From assembly GCA_018818835.1 (NCBI GenBank), contig JAHIRD010000024.1, positions 1-64,000 on the forward strand: 64,000 nucleotides of DNA. Direction: 5' to 3'. Every line of letters begins with the position of its first letter. The first letter of the stretch is position 1. A model generated the notes under the pieces. The model made no database searches and was not told where the DNA came from. It worked only from the letters and a program-made list of their open reading frames with translations. The stretch is from Pseudomonadota bacterium (GTDB taxonomy: Bacteria > Desulfobacterota > Desulfobacteria > Desulfobacterales > Desulfolunaceae). The translations under genes and the position numbers were made by a program. Shown here one piece after another: positions 1-9,235 of this stretch.

Positions 1-3000
1 GAAATTGCCCCGGAATCCGATGACCCCATCCACCTGCGGCAGATCGGTCCGGCCGGTCAGGGCGTTGTACTCGCTCTGGCTGGCGATCACCGGGATCCGT
101 GTATCAGCAGTATTGTCTCCGATGGAGATCAGGGTACAGATTTGCTCGGCGGCATTGAGCGTCCCGTAAGGCAGTAAGACCGATACCGGTCCGCCGCAAC
201 GATTCCCTGCCGGGGCCCGATCGGAAAACAGAATTATGCCTGAGAGACCTGTGTCCAGTAGAAGGGTCAGTTCACTGCCGTCTTGGGTGTTTAGGGTGAG
301 AAAGTAGGTGCCCGATGCTCCATCATGGGCAAAGGGAATATCTTCCACCGGCAAGGATTCTTCGTATATCTCCGTGCTTGACTCCGGCGTATCTGATACA
401 TTGTAGGCATAAATATCCGAGCCCCCCATGCCGCCGGGACGGCTGGAATGGAACAGGATATTTCGGTTGTTGCCTGTAAAACAGATGCCTTCCTCGTCAA
501 AGGCTGAATTCAGACCCGAGAACATTTCAAAACGCTCTGTGTTCCGGTTGAACACCATGAAATCCCGGTCATAGATTCCCATCTCGGGATTGTGCTGGTT
601 GGTATGATAGGTGATATAGGTGTTGTTGGGGCTGATCACGCCATCCATTTCCCAGGAATCCGAGTTGATCTGGGAAAGGGGGTCCAGGGTATGGGTCAGG
701 ACATTGTAAAGAAAGACACTGGAATCGTAGGTCCCGCCAACATAAGTATCCCGGTCAAAGGTGATGAGGCTGCCATCTTGGTTCAAAACAGGGTCGAATT
801 CCCCATCGGCGGTATTGAGACCCGGAAGATCGATCAGGGTTTCAGTTTGGCGGTCATACAAATAAATATCCGAAGCGCCTTCTCCCCCGCTTCGTTCCGA
901 ACGGAAGGCAATATAACGCCCGTCGGTGCTGAGGGTGGGTGTCCGGTCCAGGGCATCCGAGTTCAGCCCCGGCGTGTCGATAAACACGCGTTCTTCCAGG
1001 TCGTACAGGTAGATATCCCAGTCCCCAACTCCCCCGTCACGGTTGGAATAAAACACCAGGTACCGGCCGTCGCCGGAAAGGGACGGGTCAGCGTCATCAC
1101 CGTCACTGTTCAGATTGGGATAGGTCAGGATGCCCGTCCCGTTTCTCCATAGGTAGATGTCCCAGCCGCCCAGGCCGCCCGGCCGGTTTGACTGGAAGGC
1201 CACAAGATTACCGGTGTCGTCGGCTGTGGGGAACCGGTCGTCGCCAATGGAATTGAGGCCGTTCAGATCCTGGTAGTTGAGGGACTGACCGGGCAGTTTC
1301 TGGTTATATGCCTCCGCCACATTGGGCCGGAACAGCATGAGGATGGTCCCGTCCGGTCCTCCGCTCTGATAATCCGCATAGGAGAAGCCCACCACGTAAT
1401 GCTGCCACCGGTCGATGCCCAGCACAGCCTCATAGGTCACACCCAACTGGCTCAAGGGTGCCACACTGATTTCGGACACCTTGAATTTGGGATAAAGGGT
1501 GACGGTTTTACCGACACCCACCAGATTGAATTCGATCTCATCATCATCCGACAAGTCCCAGGTCCCTGTTACTGTATCGTAACCCAGGGATTTGGCCACC
1601 TGGGTATCCAGAACAAGCTTACTGACCGCGCCGCTATCGAAAAGCACATCCAAGTCGCCGGTGTTGGCTTCCCCGAATCTGCTTTTGGCCCGAAACGGCA
1701 CCTGAAGATCGGCATAACTGGCATCGGCAGGCCGCTCGGGGTCCAAGAAGGTATAGGTCTTGGCCTTGAACACATACTGGGACTTGGCCCTGTCCAGAAC
1801 GGCCATGCGTCCCAGGGAGATGGATGCCGGACCGGATGGGGGCAGATTCAGTTCAAAGATGTTAATGGCAGGTTGGAGCACATTGAGGGGGGCGTCCAGA
1901 AAAACAGCGTCATTACTTATGGACAAACCCTGGGTCCGGCGCAAACCGATGATGCCGTCCGCCTGCTTGGCGGTCAAGGAGGGGTCGCTGCCCGAGGTGG
2001 GCGACGTAACGACCATGATGGTCATGTCCGGATCGGAATACGCTCCGATTCGGATCGATGCCTGGGCCAGGAACCCGGAACGGGTGGTGCTGGCATAACG
2101 TTTGGTCACAGGCGTTGCCGACAACTGGACCGTGGTGTCCACGGCCAGTTTGTCTGCAAACACCAACAGGGCGTCTGACCCGGTATCCACCAGAAGGTTC
2201 AGGGTCTGATTGCCCACGTCAACGGGGATCAGGAACTGGTTGTTGCTTTTGCGCTGAAGGGGGATGGCTGTTTCCGTGCCCTTGTAATAACTGCTGCACC
2301 CCTCATCCGTCAATCCGTTCAGGTCATTGTCCACACTGTCACCGCAGATTTCCTGGGCTCCGGGATAAACAGACGGGTTCGTATCATCCGGGTCGGTGTC
2401 GTTCGCAACATAGCCATCGGGTCGGCTGTATGATGAGATTAAGACAGCCTCATCGCCGTACCCGTCTCCATCTGCATCCCGGTAAAATGTGCGGCTGGCC
2501 GGTATCAGGCTGGTCAGATACTGTCGCCAATTGGTGAGATTGACGATTTCATCATTCACTTCAGGGGGGATATAATAGTCCCCCTTATCAACCCAGACAC
2601 GTCCGCTGGTCAAAGACCCCAGAGGGTGCAGTGTATCATTCTGGGCCTTGGTCCTCAGTGCCGCGTGATCGTTCAAAAACAAGGTCAGGCTTCCAAGGGT
2701 ATCATTGATCCGGAAAAATCCATCCGCCGCCGACTGAACGTCATTGTTCAGTGCATAGGGATAGACACCCCCCAGCCAGAGACCGACAAACGTTTCCCAT
2801 GACCCCTGGCTGAAAAAACTCCGGGCATCGGTAATGAGCCTGTTTCGGACCGTGACCAGAGCGGCCGTATTATGTCCAGCTGTTGCAACCTTGGGAGAGG
2901 TAAACAGGATGTACGCCACATAGCTGTCCAGCCAGTCTGACATTTCATGGTAATGGGCATAAAACACCTCTTCTTCCGAAACGGTCTCTTCAATGGTCGT

Positions 3001-4788
3001 CAGGGCATCCTGTAAAAAGGCATCCGGCGGGGTGCAACCACGTTTAAGCAAACGAAAGGCCACCATGGGCATATAATAATTGCCCTCTGCATCAGCCTGG
3101 CCCAGGATGGTCGGACTGATGTCCGTTTCAATATCCACAGAATGACGGTCATTGTAATCAATAAGCTCTGAAACACTGAGCCCCTCGAAATTTGAATTGC
3201 TTACTTTGTAAAGGGCCTGCATCAATCGGCTTCGAATATTCCAGTATTCGTCATAGGCGTTGACCTGGGCCTGGCTGTACAGCTGGGGATAGAAAACCGC
3301 ATGGGTCAAGCCGTTAACTCCGGTTTTGTCCGTGACCGGCAAGGCCATAAATGAGGCCAGGGCCTTGCTTGAAAGGTGAGCAAGGTAGCTGACACAGGTG
3401 TCTTCATGCCCCTCGAGATTGTTTATGGCCACAAGATTGTCCCCATCATTGAGGAAATCCACCATTTGGCGTAAAAAACCGAAGGCTTTTGCACTGTCGG
3501 TCTGCAGATTGGAAACCGTGAAAGTCGACCCGAGTGTGTAGGACGGGCTGTTGCTGATCGTGCCGATCAACACAGGCGAAAAACCATCCAGCGTGAATGT
3601 CAACCGGTTGTTGGCCTGATCATAGCTGTCCGGATACACATAGGTTTCGATTTTGGTGGCTGAATTAATATGGATCAGAACCGTTTTCAGAGGATCCACA
3701 ATGTCATCGGGTTGAAAGATAAGGGTCACCGGTGCCTTGAGATCTTCGGACAGCCGGATATCAAAGGCCGCCGTGATGGTTATATCTCCTATGCTTGTAC
3801 TTGAAAGACTGCTCAGATCCAGTTCAACAATATCCATAATCGTCAGGGTGCGAAAGGATAAAGGCCCAGGTTGAACCGTCAGATGTCCCATGGTCACGGG
3901 GGTAATATTTCCTGCGGGGAAAGACTGGCTGTAAGTTGTAACGGCCGTGACCGTGTTCACAGGCAGTGTGAGAGAAAGCTCAGTCCCGTCCATGGACACC
4001 AGAAAAACAGCCTGGCCCTGACCTTCGGTCGCGCCCGGTGTGATAGTGATTGCGCCATTGTCCACGACCACGTTTTCAGGGCCGTCAAAGGAGACCACTG
4101 AAACACTGGCTCCTGAGGCCGTCAACTCCGCCGGAAGCGTGATGGACACCTGGGCTCCGGCCACAAACAGAGCGGGCCATTGAACCCTTAGAATTTGACC
4201 CATCAAATTCGCGGTATACAATGGCAGGGTTTCTGTTTCCGAATCCATGAATTTCGCCTTGATCCATACGCCGAGGGCGTCAACCATAGCATTCCCTGTG
4301 GATCGGGGCAGACCTGAACCGGTCAATCGAATGGACTGTTTTACAAAAGAAAGAGGGCTGGCCGTGCTGTCCTTTATGTTTGCCACAAGGCAGGCCGCCT
4401 CGGTATAGGGGCTGATTACCGTAAGATCGGATGAAAACGAATTTCCGGACGCCAGAATATCCGCCCCTGCGATCCAGGACCGGAGAACCCGGCCGTTTAC
4501 CGGATTCGTGGCAGTCAAAACATAGGCATCGGAAGAAAGCAGTTTTGCCCGTTCAACAGACAGGCTGAAGTTGCCGTGCTCATCACAGGTGGCTGTGGAA
4601 AGAATATCATCATCAATACCGTGTTTCATGGCCACCGAGGCGCTGGCGACGTCCTGATCGTTGACACTGCCGGAAACAGTTATGTTTGCCGCAAGATTTG
4701 AACTGCCTCCCCCCCGGCTGCAACCCATCATTAGAAAAAATACCAGTATAAAGGCCGCACCAATCCCTCGTTGTTTAAACCCCTTCAT
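1..4788 (-). CDS. Giant lipoprotein with aspartic-protease-like domains, MopE-type motif and PD40 beta-propeller (C-terminus outside window)
   Basis: The frame is open from an ATG at 4788 to the window edge, at least 1596 residues, so the C-terminus is not seen. The start is followed by a signal peptide with a lipobox (FFLMMGC, Cys near residue 20), so an outer-membrane or surface lipoprotein is expected. In order: a carboxypeptidase-regulatory-like beta domain (about 30-100); a long unassigned region; a MopE-type putative metal-binding segment near 765-800 (DADGDGYGD, then a DPDD and an EICGDSVDND motif); a bilobal pepsin-like unit with DTGS at 868-871 and DSGA at 1051-1054; PD40/TolB-like propeller blades (about 1175-1420, repeated SNRPGG and SDIYLYD motifs); and a further protease-like lobe with DTGLS at 1512. 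A purine-rich run of G precedes the ATG. Domain names are from motif recognition; protease activity is not shown. Confidence 0.85.
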   Translation of the reverse strand, partial: MKGFKQRGIGAAFILVFFLMMGCSRGGGSSNLAANITVSGSVNDQDVASASVAMKHGIDDDILSTATCDEHGNFSLSVERAKLLSSDAYVLTATNPVNGRVLRSWIAGADILASGNSFSSDLTVISPYTEAACLVANIKDSTASPLSFVKQSIRLTGSGLPRSTGNAMVDALGVWIKAKFMDSETETLPLYTANLMGQILRVQWPALFVAGAQVSITLPAELTASGASVSVVSFDGPENVVVDNGAITITPGATEGQGQAVFLVSMDGTELSLTLPVNTVTAVTTYSQSFPAGNITPVTMGHLTVQPGPLSFRTLTIMDIVELDLSSLSSTSIGDITITAAFDIRLSEDLKAPVTLIFQPDDIVDPLKTVLIHINSATKIETYVYPDSYDQANNRLTFTLDGFSPVLIGTISNSPSYTLGSTFTVSNLQTDSAKAFGFLRQMVDFLNDGDNLVAINNLEGHEDTCVSYLAHLSSKALASFMALPVTDKTGVNGLTHAVFYPQLYSQAQVNAYDEYWNIRSRLMQALYKVSNSNFEGLSVSELIDYNDRHSVDIETDISPTILGQADAEGNYYMPMVAFRLLKRGCTPPDAFLQDALTTIEETVSEEEVFYAHYHEMSDWLDSYVAYILFTSPKVATAGHNTAALVTVRNRLITDARSFFSQGSWETFVGLWLGGVYPYALNNDVQSAADGFFRINDTLGSLTLFLNDHAALRTKAQNDTLHPLGSLTSGRVWVDKGDYYIPPEVNDEIVNLTNWRQYLTSLIPASRTFYRDADGDGYGDEAVLISSYSRPDGYVANDTDPDDTNPSVYPGAQEICGDSVDNDLNGLTDEGCSSYYKGTETAIPLQRKSNNQFLIPVDVGNQTLNLLVDTGSDALLVFADKLAVDTTVQLSATPVTKRYASTTRSGFLAQASIRIGAYSDPDMTIMVVTSPTSGSDPSLTAKQADGIIGLRRTQGLSISNDAVFLDAPLNVLQPAINIFELNLPPSGPASISLGRMAVLDRAKSQYVFKAKTYTFLDPERPADASYADLQVPFRAKSRFGEANTGDLDVLFDSGAVSKLVLDTQVAKSLGYDTVTGTWDLSDDDEIEFNLVGVGKTVTLYPKFKVSEISVAPLSQLGVTYEAVLGIDRWQHYVVGFSYADYQSGGPDGTILMLFRPNVAEAYNQKLPGQSLNYQDLNGLNSIGDDRFPTADDTGNLVAFQSNRPGGLGGWDIYLWRNGTGILTYPNLNSDGDDADPSLSGDGRYLVFYSNRDGGVGDWDIYLYDLEERVFIDTPGLNSDALDRTPTLSTDGRYIAFRSERSGGEGASDIYLYDRQTETLIDLPGLNTADGEFDPVLNQDGSLITFDRDTYVGGTYDSSVFLYNVLTHTLDPLSQINSDSWEMDGVISPNNTYITYHTNQHNPEMGIYDRDFMVFNRNTERFEMFSGLNSAFDEEGICFTGNNRNILFHSSRPGGMGGSDIYAYNVSDTPESSTEIYEESLPVEDIPFAHDGASGTYFLTLNTQDGSELTLLLDTGLSGIILFSDRAPAGNRCGGPVSVLLPYGTLNAAEQICTLISIGDNTADTRIPVIASQSEYNALTGRTDLPQVDGVIGFRGNF

Positions 4789-5336
4789 CCCCCCCCCTTT
4801 GCAAGCTCTGAAACAGTGAATTCCCAAAATTAATAATAAAAAAGTCATGGTTGTTTTTTGAACAACAACGGACCTAAAAAATTAAAACCCCCGGTTCAAT
4901 AATATAAAATGGCTTGATAGACGATTGTCTCTTGATAGAACACCCTTTTCTCTTGCGGCAACATAGCACACATTGTTCCGCAATTATGTCAAAAATAAAA
5001 ATCTATGTTCATTTTTGGGAATAGCGTTAATTACTAAAAAAAAACAATATGAAAGGCAAGGGATTGGCAGGAGAACACATCCCTGTGGACAGGCTGAGTC
5101 AGTCACGGGCAGCAAATTCAAACAATGCTCTGATCGTGGGGAAATTCGGAATCGGATGTGCCAACCCTAAATGGAAAAACATGCCACCTATCTAAAATCA
5201 TTTATTGTTTCCCGCAAAATTGTGTATCGCACGATCAAAACGCCATGAATGAGAACGTATTTAATACTGTTCGGCAATAGAGAAAGCAAACTTGAATTAA
5301 TTTTTTACGTTTTTGTCTTTAAAACGATGTGTGAAC
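4789..5336. other. AT-rich intergenic region without a recognisable gene
   Basis: About 550 bases between two minus-strand genes. Short open frames exist but none has a ribosome-binding site or a recognisable product. A 9-base inverted repeat (AAACCGGAT / ATCCGGTTT) spans the last codons of the ATPase gene near 5338-5370 and may end its transcript, although only a short T run follows on the minus strand. The region must also hold the promoter of the giant lipoprotein, which I could not place. Confidence 0.5.
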
Positions 5337-7082
5337 TCAAAACCGGATGGCTATATTCCGTATCCGGTTTATCGCTCCTGAAAGGTCCTGAAGCCTCGGA
5401 CGAGCCAGGAAAAGCTTCGTGTTGGTGTATTTATTTAAACTGTCAAGACCGTCGTCATCCATCAGATCATTGATAGTAAGAGACAGTTTGCTTGGAGACA
5501 TGTGGGCATGGCCAAATCTGTTTCGTGCAAGCAGCAGAGCATGGCCCACAGCTAAGATTTGATCTGAATCCACCAGGCCAGCCAGTTTGGTCAGATCCAG
5601 CGTGGATTCGCCATACTCAAGAATCTTTTCATAACGTCTGAGAGGTTTGATACGAACAGGGATTGTCTTTCCAATTCGTTCAGCCCTGTAGGAGGGATTA
5701 AAATTATCAGGCAAAAGCATGCGCTCGTCTCTAATGACTAACGGGTCACGGGGTCTGGAGGGGGCAGGCATTTTCAGCTCCCTTGCCTGAGTGGTCATGC
5801 AGACAGGCAGATAATCCCGCATGGCAATGACGTGGTCTGCCGCACCGATATAACCGGAACTCCCACCTGTCACGATCAATGTGCTGACACCATGATTTTC
5901 ATATAAGTCCCGAACACGGTCAAACAGGGGGATGATTGTCTCTTCCGGGATCAAACGTCTCATGATGCGGTCCCTGTTCAGAAAATTTGAAGCTGAAGAG
6001 TCCTCGTCAATCAAAAGGAGCCGGGACTCGGAGAGAACCGCTTCGATTATGGCCGCTGCTTCAGATGTACTTCCACTGGCATTGACCGTTACGAACCGTC
6101 GTGTATCAGCACCTCCGGGCACATTTGGTATAAAACCGGATATATCCACGCCATTGACTGAACGGCCATCTTCAGCACATATACAAACAGCACTGGGATC
6201 GGTTGCCACACCTTCGCGCCCGTCTCCGGGGACATGGGGATAGACACTTTTGACAAGGGAGTCCAATAATGTTGATTTTCCGTGAAAACCCCCGCCGATA
6301 AGAGCGGTTACCCCGCAACGTATTCCCAATCCGCGTAATGTCCCAGCATGGGGAAGATCCACCCGCACAGCTAAGTCTTCCGGTGCGAAAAAAGGGACAG
6401 CCCCATGTTTTAATGGCGCTTCAGAAATTCCTGATTCCCTTGGCAGAATGGAGCCGTCAGCAATAAATGCCACGAGGCCATGATCCTTAAGCTTTGCCTG
6501 AAGCAAAAGCATATCCTCGGTACTATCGCAATGTTTGAGCAACCGTTTTTTTTGGTTTGTCAGGGAATGTTTTATAAAATCAATAACACGAGGCAACTCC
6601 AGCATCACCATGTCGCAGGCCTGTTTACCAAGCACACGGTTATCGCGTGATCCCGGAAGACTGATTCTGAAATAAAACTGGACGCCCTCATTGTCAAATT
6701 GGACGATGTTTCTCTCTAAAATCTGAGGAGGAAGATCAATGGGTTGATAGGATCCACTGCCGTGACTGCCACGGTTTGGCCTTGTGTTTTGTTCTACACC
6801 GTCATTAAAAACGCGTAGAATATAATCTTTGACCGCAATCGCTCTGTTTTTGTTTGAAACATCCGAGGGGTCAAGACCCAAATTCATTTGTGTCATCCGG
6901 ACAGAACAGACCGAGGCCGGATATGCTCCAGGGCTGGCCTGAATATGTTCAAACCGGAGATCATAGTCGCTTCTTTGAAACGATATCCCCTGAAGCTGCC
7001 CGTAACTCGCATAGGGTTTTCCGTCAATGCGTGTGAAGAATTCCATCAGATGCTTCATGGCGTGTCTCTGAGTCATAGACAT
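5337..7082 (-). CDS. Predicted ATPase of the ABC class (PF09818-type)
   Basis: This soluble protein of about 580 residues matches the family known as 'predicted ATPase of the ABC class'. Visible motifs are the N-terminal IDGKPYASY segment, a Walker A-like loop (GGGFHGKST, about residue 263-271 from the chosen start), a NASGSTSEA motif, and a Walker B-like LLLIDEDSSASNF. No membrane segments are apparent. The role of the family is not established, so none is assigned. Upstream codons belong to a decayed PrsW reading frame. I chose the ATG at 7082 because AAGGA lies 10 bases before it and because the family's N-terminus begins just before the IDGK motif. A TTG at 7112 extends the frame and is less likely. 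Confidence 0.85.
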   Translation of the reverse strand: MSMTQRHAMKHLMEFFTRIDGKPYASYGQLQGISFQRSDYDLRFEHIQASPGAYPASVCSVRMTQMNLGLDPSDVSNKNRAIAVKDYILRVFNDGVEQNTRPNRGSHGSGSYQPIDLPPQILERNIVQFDNEGVQFYFRISLPGSRDNRVLGKQACDMVMLELPRVIDFIKHSLTNQKKRLLKHCDSTEDMLLLQAKLKDHGLVAFIADGSILPRESGISEAPLKHGAVPFFAPEDLAVRVDLPHAGTLRGLGIRCGVTALIGGGFHGKSTLLDSLVKSVYPHVPGDGREGVATDPSAVCICAEDGRSVNGVDISGFIPNVPGGADTRRFVTVNASGSTSEAAAIIEAVLSESRLLLIDEDSSASNFLNRDRIMRRLIPEETIIPLFDRVRDLYENHGVSTLIVTGGSSGYIGAADHVIAMRDYLPVCMTTQARELKMPAPSRPRDPLVIRDERMLLPDNFNPSYRAERIGKTIPVRIKPLRRYEKILEYGESTLDLTKLAGLVDSDQILAVGHALLLARNRFGHAHMSPSKLSLTINDLMDDDGLDSLNKYTNTKLFLARPRLQDLSGAINRIRNIAIRF

Positions 7083-7413
7083 CGAAAATCCATCCTTCCA
7101 TGGGTTCATCAAATTCCATGTGCCCCATGCAGTAAAACAAAAGGATTAGATATTTAAAACTCTCTTCCGGGATTGCCGCAAGTACAAAGGCCGTGTATGC
7201 CGAATGGGCCTACGGATGATCCGGTATCAACGTCAGCCATGGGTTGAGAATGGCTCCGACAATGAGTATAGGCACAACACTGACAGACCCCAGCAAAAAG
7301 GTCCGGATAACAACAGGTCAGGGCTCGGGGAAACAGTCGCTGTTCCTAAACCAAAAAAGCAGCAATAGGCCTGGTAAGAGGGCTGCCGGAAATGTAAAAT
7401 AGAAAAAATTCAT
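7083..7413 (-). pseudogene. PrsW-family intramembrane protease remnant with two in-frame stops
   Basis: Reading from an ATG at 7413 gives a hydrophobic N-terminus (FPAALLPGLLLLFW), a PEP motif, TGA at 7320-7318, then RTFLLGSVSVVPILIVG, TAG at 7212-7210, then AAIPEESFKYL and EFDEPMEGW. The order, with EExxK followed by a FDEPMDG-like motif, is that of PrsW/YdiL-type membrane proteases. After FDEPMEGWIFDV the similarity ends and the ATPase gene begins in another frame. The remnant therefore has two nonsense codons and has lost its C-terminal half. Confidence 0.75.
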
Positions 7414-7497
7414 GAAATTCCCCTGTCTTTAATTGAGCGGTTCTCTGAAAATACTATCTTGGAATCGTCAAAAAAGAAAGGGGAATTGGGATGGTTT

Positions 7498-8463
7498 TCA
7501 TGGGTTGGGCTTATCGCCTGTGATTAAATGAACATGGCCGAGTCTGTCCATTTCAAAGATCATGGAACCGGCATGCCGGGTGTTGACAGCATGGGGGCAG
7601 ATCCTGGCATAGGGTGTTGTCAGGGGTGATATTTCCTTTATTCCCAGGTTCAAAATGGTGTATTCCGGTTTCATCAACTTGACCGCATCCATGTGGAATC
7701 CCCTGGCCTGGCCATGGTGTGATGCTTTTAAAATCGACGTGTTTTTTATGTCATCGGGACAGTCGGAAACAATTCGGCTCCAGATCTCTTTACTGGCATT
7801 ATTTCCAAGAATCATTTTACTTTTACCATAGCGAATGATCAGAACGCAGCTGGGCAACGCATCACCGTCCCTGGTGGATGAAGACCCACCTGCCGACGGC
7901 TGCGGGCTGATCACCTGGATGTCATAGGCATCGGAAGACTCAATCCTCCCCCCTGAACTGGGTGACTCCAAGCTGATATCAGGCCATGTTCCATGGCTGA
8001 GAAAGGCATAAAATTCCTGATCTTTTCCAAGAATGGGTTCTGACTTACCCGGGGTTTGATTGTTGACCCAGGGGGGAACCCATGCCGATGCAATTCCGAT
8101 ATCCCGGTTAAGCGCCCACAGGCCCGAGAAATAAGTGATATCCGGACGCGAGGAAATAAAACGAAGTCCATGGCGGGCATGGCCGTTTTTATTGATAAGG
8201 GCTTTGATGTATGGGATGGGGTCCGTGATCCGGACAGTGTATCCGGATCGTTTCAACAGGGTTTTGTAATCAATGGCCCCATAGGCATAAAGAAATCGTT
8301 CCCCATTAAATTGCCTTGGATTCCAGGCCTTGACCACATCCATAAGTGTTGCCCAGTCCATTTGTGAAGACCGATTAATATCAACCACTGTCAGACGGCT
8401 TTCCGCGTGTTCGATAATCGCACAGTCCCCCTGGCCGACATTGAGAGCGTGTATTCGAATCAT
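7498..8463 (-). CDS. ComEC/Rec2-like MBL-fold protein with a degenerate metal site
   Basis: This 321-residue cytosolic protein has the layout of ComEC/Rec2-like metallo-beta-lactamase-fold proteins that accompany accessory systems: N-terminal LNVGQGDCAIIEH, a VVDIN strand, and a C-terminal LKASHHG motif (about 246-251). The loop that normally carries HxDxDH reads SRPDITYFSG (about 105-114), keeping only one Asp, and the usual LGGDA reads LGNNA (about 219-223). Most metal ligands are therefore gone while the frame is full length. It is divergent from the restriction-like operon, with a 157-base gap holding a palindrome that could serve both promoters. A non-enzymatic role is inferred. Confidence 0.75.
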   Translation of the reverse strand: MIRIHALNVGQGDCAIIEHAESRLTVVDINRSSQMDWATLMDVVKAWNPRQFNGERFLYAYGAIDYKTLLKRSGYTVRITDPIPYIKALINKNGHARHGLRFISSRPDITYFSGLWALNRDIGIASAWVPPWVNNQTPGKSEPILGKDQEFYAFLSHGTWPDISLESPSSGGRIESSDAYDIQVISPQPSAGGSSSTRDGDALPSCVLIIRYGKSKMILGNNASKEIWSRIVSDCPDDIKNTSILKASHHGQARGFHMDAVKLMKPEYTILNLGIKEISPLTTPYARICPHAVNTRHAGSMIFEMDRLGHVHLITGDKPNP

Positions 8464-8571
8464 AGTCTGCCTTTCTCCTTCCCGCAGGTTTCATGAACGA
8501 TGACTGCCTCAATGCTAAAATGAAGGATCATGGGCAGTCTTGTTTTTTTCAATGTTTATTCGTTTAGGCCA

Positions 8572-8640
8572 TATACTGCATCATTGAAAAAGTGATTGTC
8601 AAGGGAAAATCTCATTTTTATTGCAGTATAATATATACTG
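8572..8640. promoter_or_regulatory. Palindrome and spaced half-site upstream of the restriction-like operon
   Basis: A perfect interrupted palindrome CAGTATA-ATA-TATACTG lies at 8624-8640. A further half-site TATACTGCA lies at 8572-8580, so TGCAGTATA-type half-sites recur within 70 bases. The palindrome contains TATAAT (8627-8632) but no well-spaced -35. The position, 10 bases before the first ATG, fits an operator for a repressor or controller protein. No candidate regulator is evident in the operon. Confidence 0.45.
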
Positions 8641-8650
8641 TGCTAAAAAA

Positions 8651-9235
8651 ATGCATATGAGCACATTAAATACGATTTCAACGATTCAAAGCGGGTTCCA
8701 ATCGCGAACGAACATCAGGCCGGAGGAGGATGGGTCCCATGGTTTGATCCAGATCCGGGATCTCGATCCGGACACGCTGATATTGAAGAATTCAACCATG
8801 ATTCGATTCAATCCGATCCTGTCACGGAAGGACTGGGAACTCAAAGACGGGGACATCCTGTTCATGGCCCGGGGCGGGCGTAACTTTTCTGTGCTGATGC
8901 GAGACATTCCGGGTGGCGTCCTGGCCTCCGGGTGTTTTTTTATCATTCGACTAACATCCCCAAGGGTTCTGCATGACTATCTGTGCTGGTATCTGAACCA
9001 GGAGCCTGTGTCACAATACGTGAAACGAAAGACTGGTCGGGGTGTTCATATGCCTGTGGTCAAACGCTCTGTCCTGGAGGCCATTGATATCCCCATCCCT
9101 TCAAAGGATATCCAAAAAAAGATTATTGAACTCAACAGGCTCATGAACAAAGAGCAGGCTTTGCTTGTGTCTTTGGCAGAAAAACGGAAACAAATGATCA
9201 CCCATGCATGTTTGAATTCGGTGAACCATGAATAA
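8651..9235 (+). CDS. hsdS: Half-size type I restriction specificity subunit (HsdS-like, one target-recognition domain)
   Basis: This product of about 194 residues matches one half of an HsdS subunit. It has a single target-recognition domain (GSHGLIQIRDLDPD, GDILFMARGG, ASGCFFIIR, YLCWYLNQ, GRGVHMPVVKRSVLEAIDIPIPS) followed by one helical conserved region (QKKIIELNRLMNKEQALLVSLAEKR). Classical HsdS is about 400 residues with two such halves; half subunits can act as homodimers on symmetric sites. The frame extends upstream to a TTG at 8621, but that codon lies in the palindrome, so ATG at 8651 (or 8657) is preferred; neither has a clear Shine-Dalgarno. It overlaps hsdM by 8 bases, implying translational coupling. 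Confidence 0.75.
   Translation: MHMSTLNTISTIQSGFQSRTNIRPEEDGSHGLIQIRDLDPDTLILKNSTMIRFNPILSRKDWELKDGDILFMARGGRNFSVLMRDIPGGVLASGCFFIIRLTSPRVLHDYLCWYLNQEPVSQYVKRKTGRGVHMPVVKRSVLEAIDIPIPSKDIQKKIIELNRLMNKEQALLVSLAEKRKQMITHACLNSVNHE

Noticed and set aside
592-2537. Several plus-strand open frames of 110-260 codons
   Set aside because: They are shadows of the minus-strand lipoprotein gene, whose frame shows recognisable domains throughout.
7210-7320. TGA and TAG in the PrsW frame as selenocysteine or pyrrolysine codons
   Set aside because: The conserved C-terminal half is missing and another gene starts inside the frame. No SECIS-like hairpin was evident. Decay is the simpler explanation.
8596-8632. 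TTGTCA and TATAAT as a promoter for the restriction-like operon
   Set aside because: The spacing is 25 bases, far beyond the 16-18 expected, so only the palindrome is reported.
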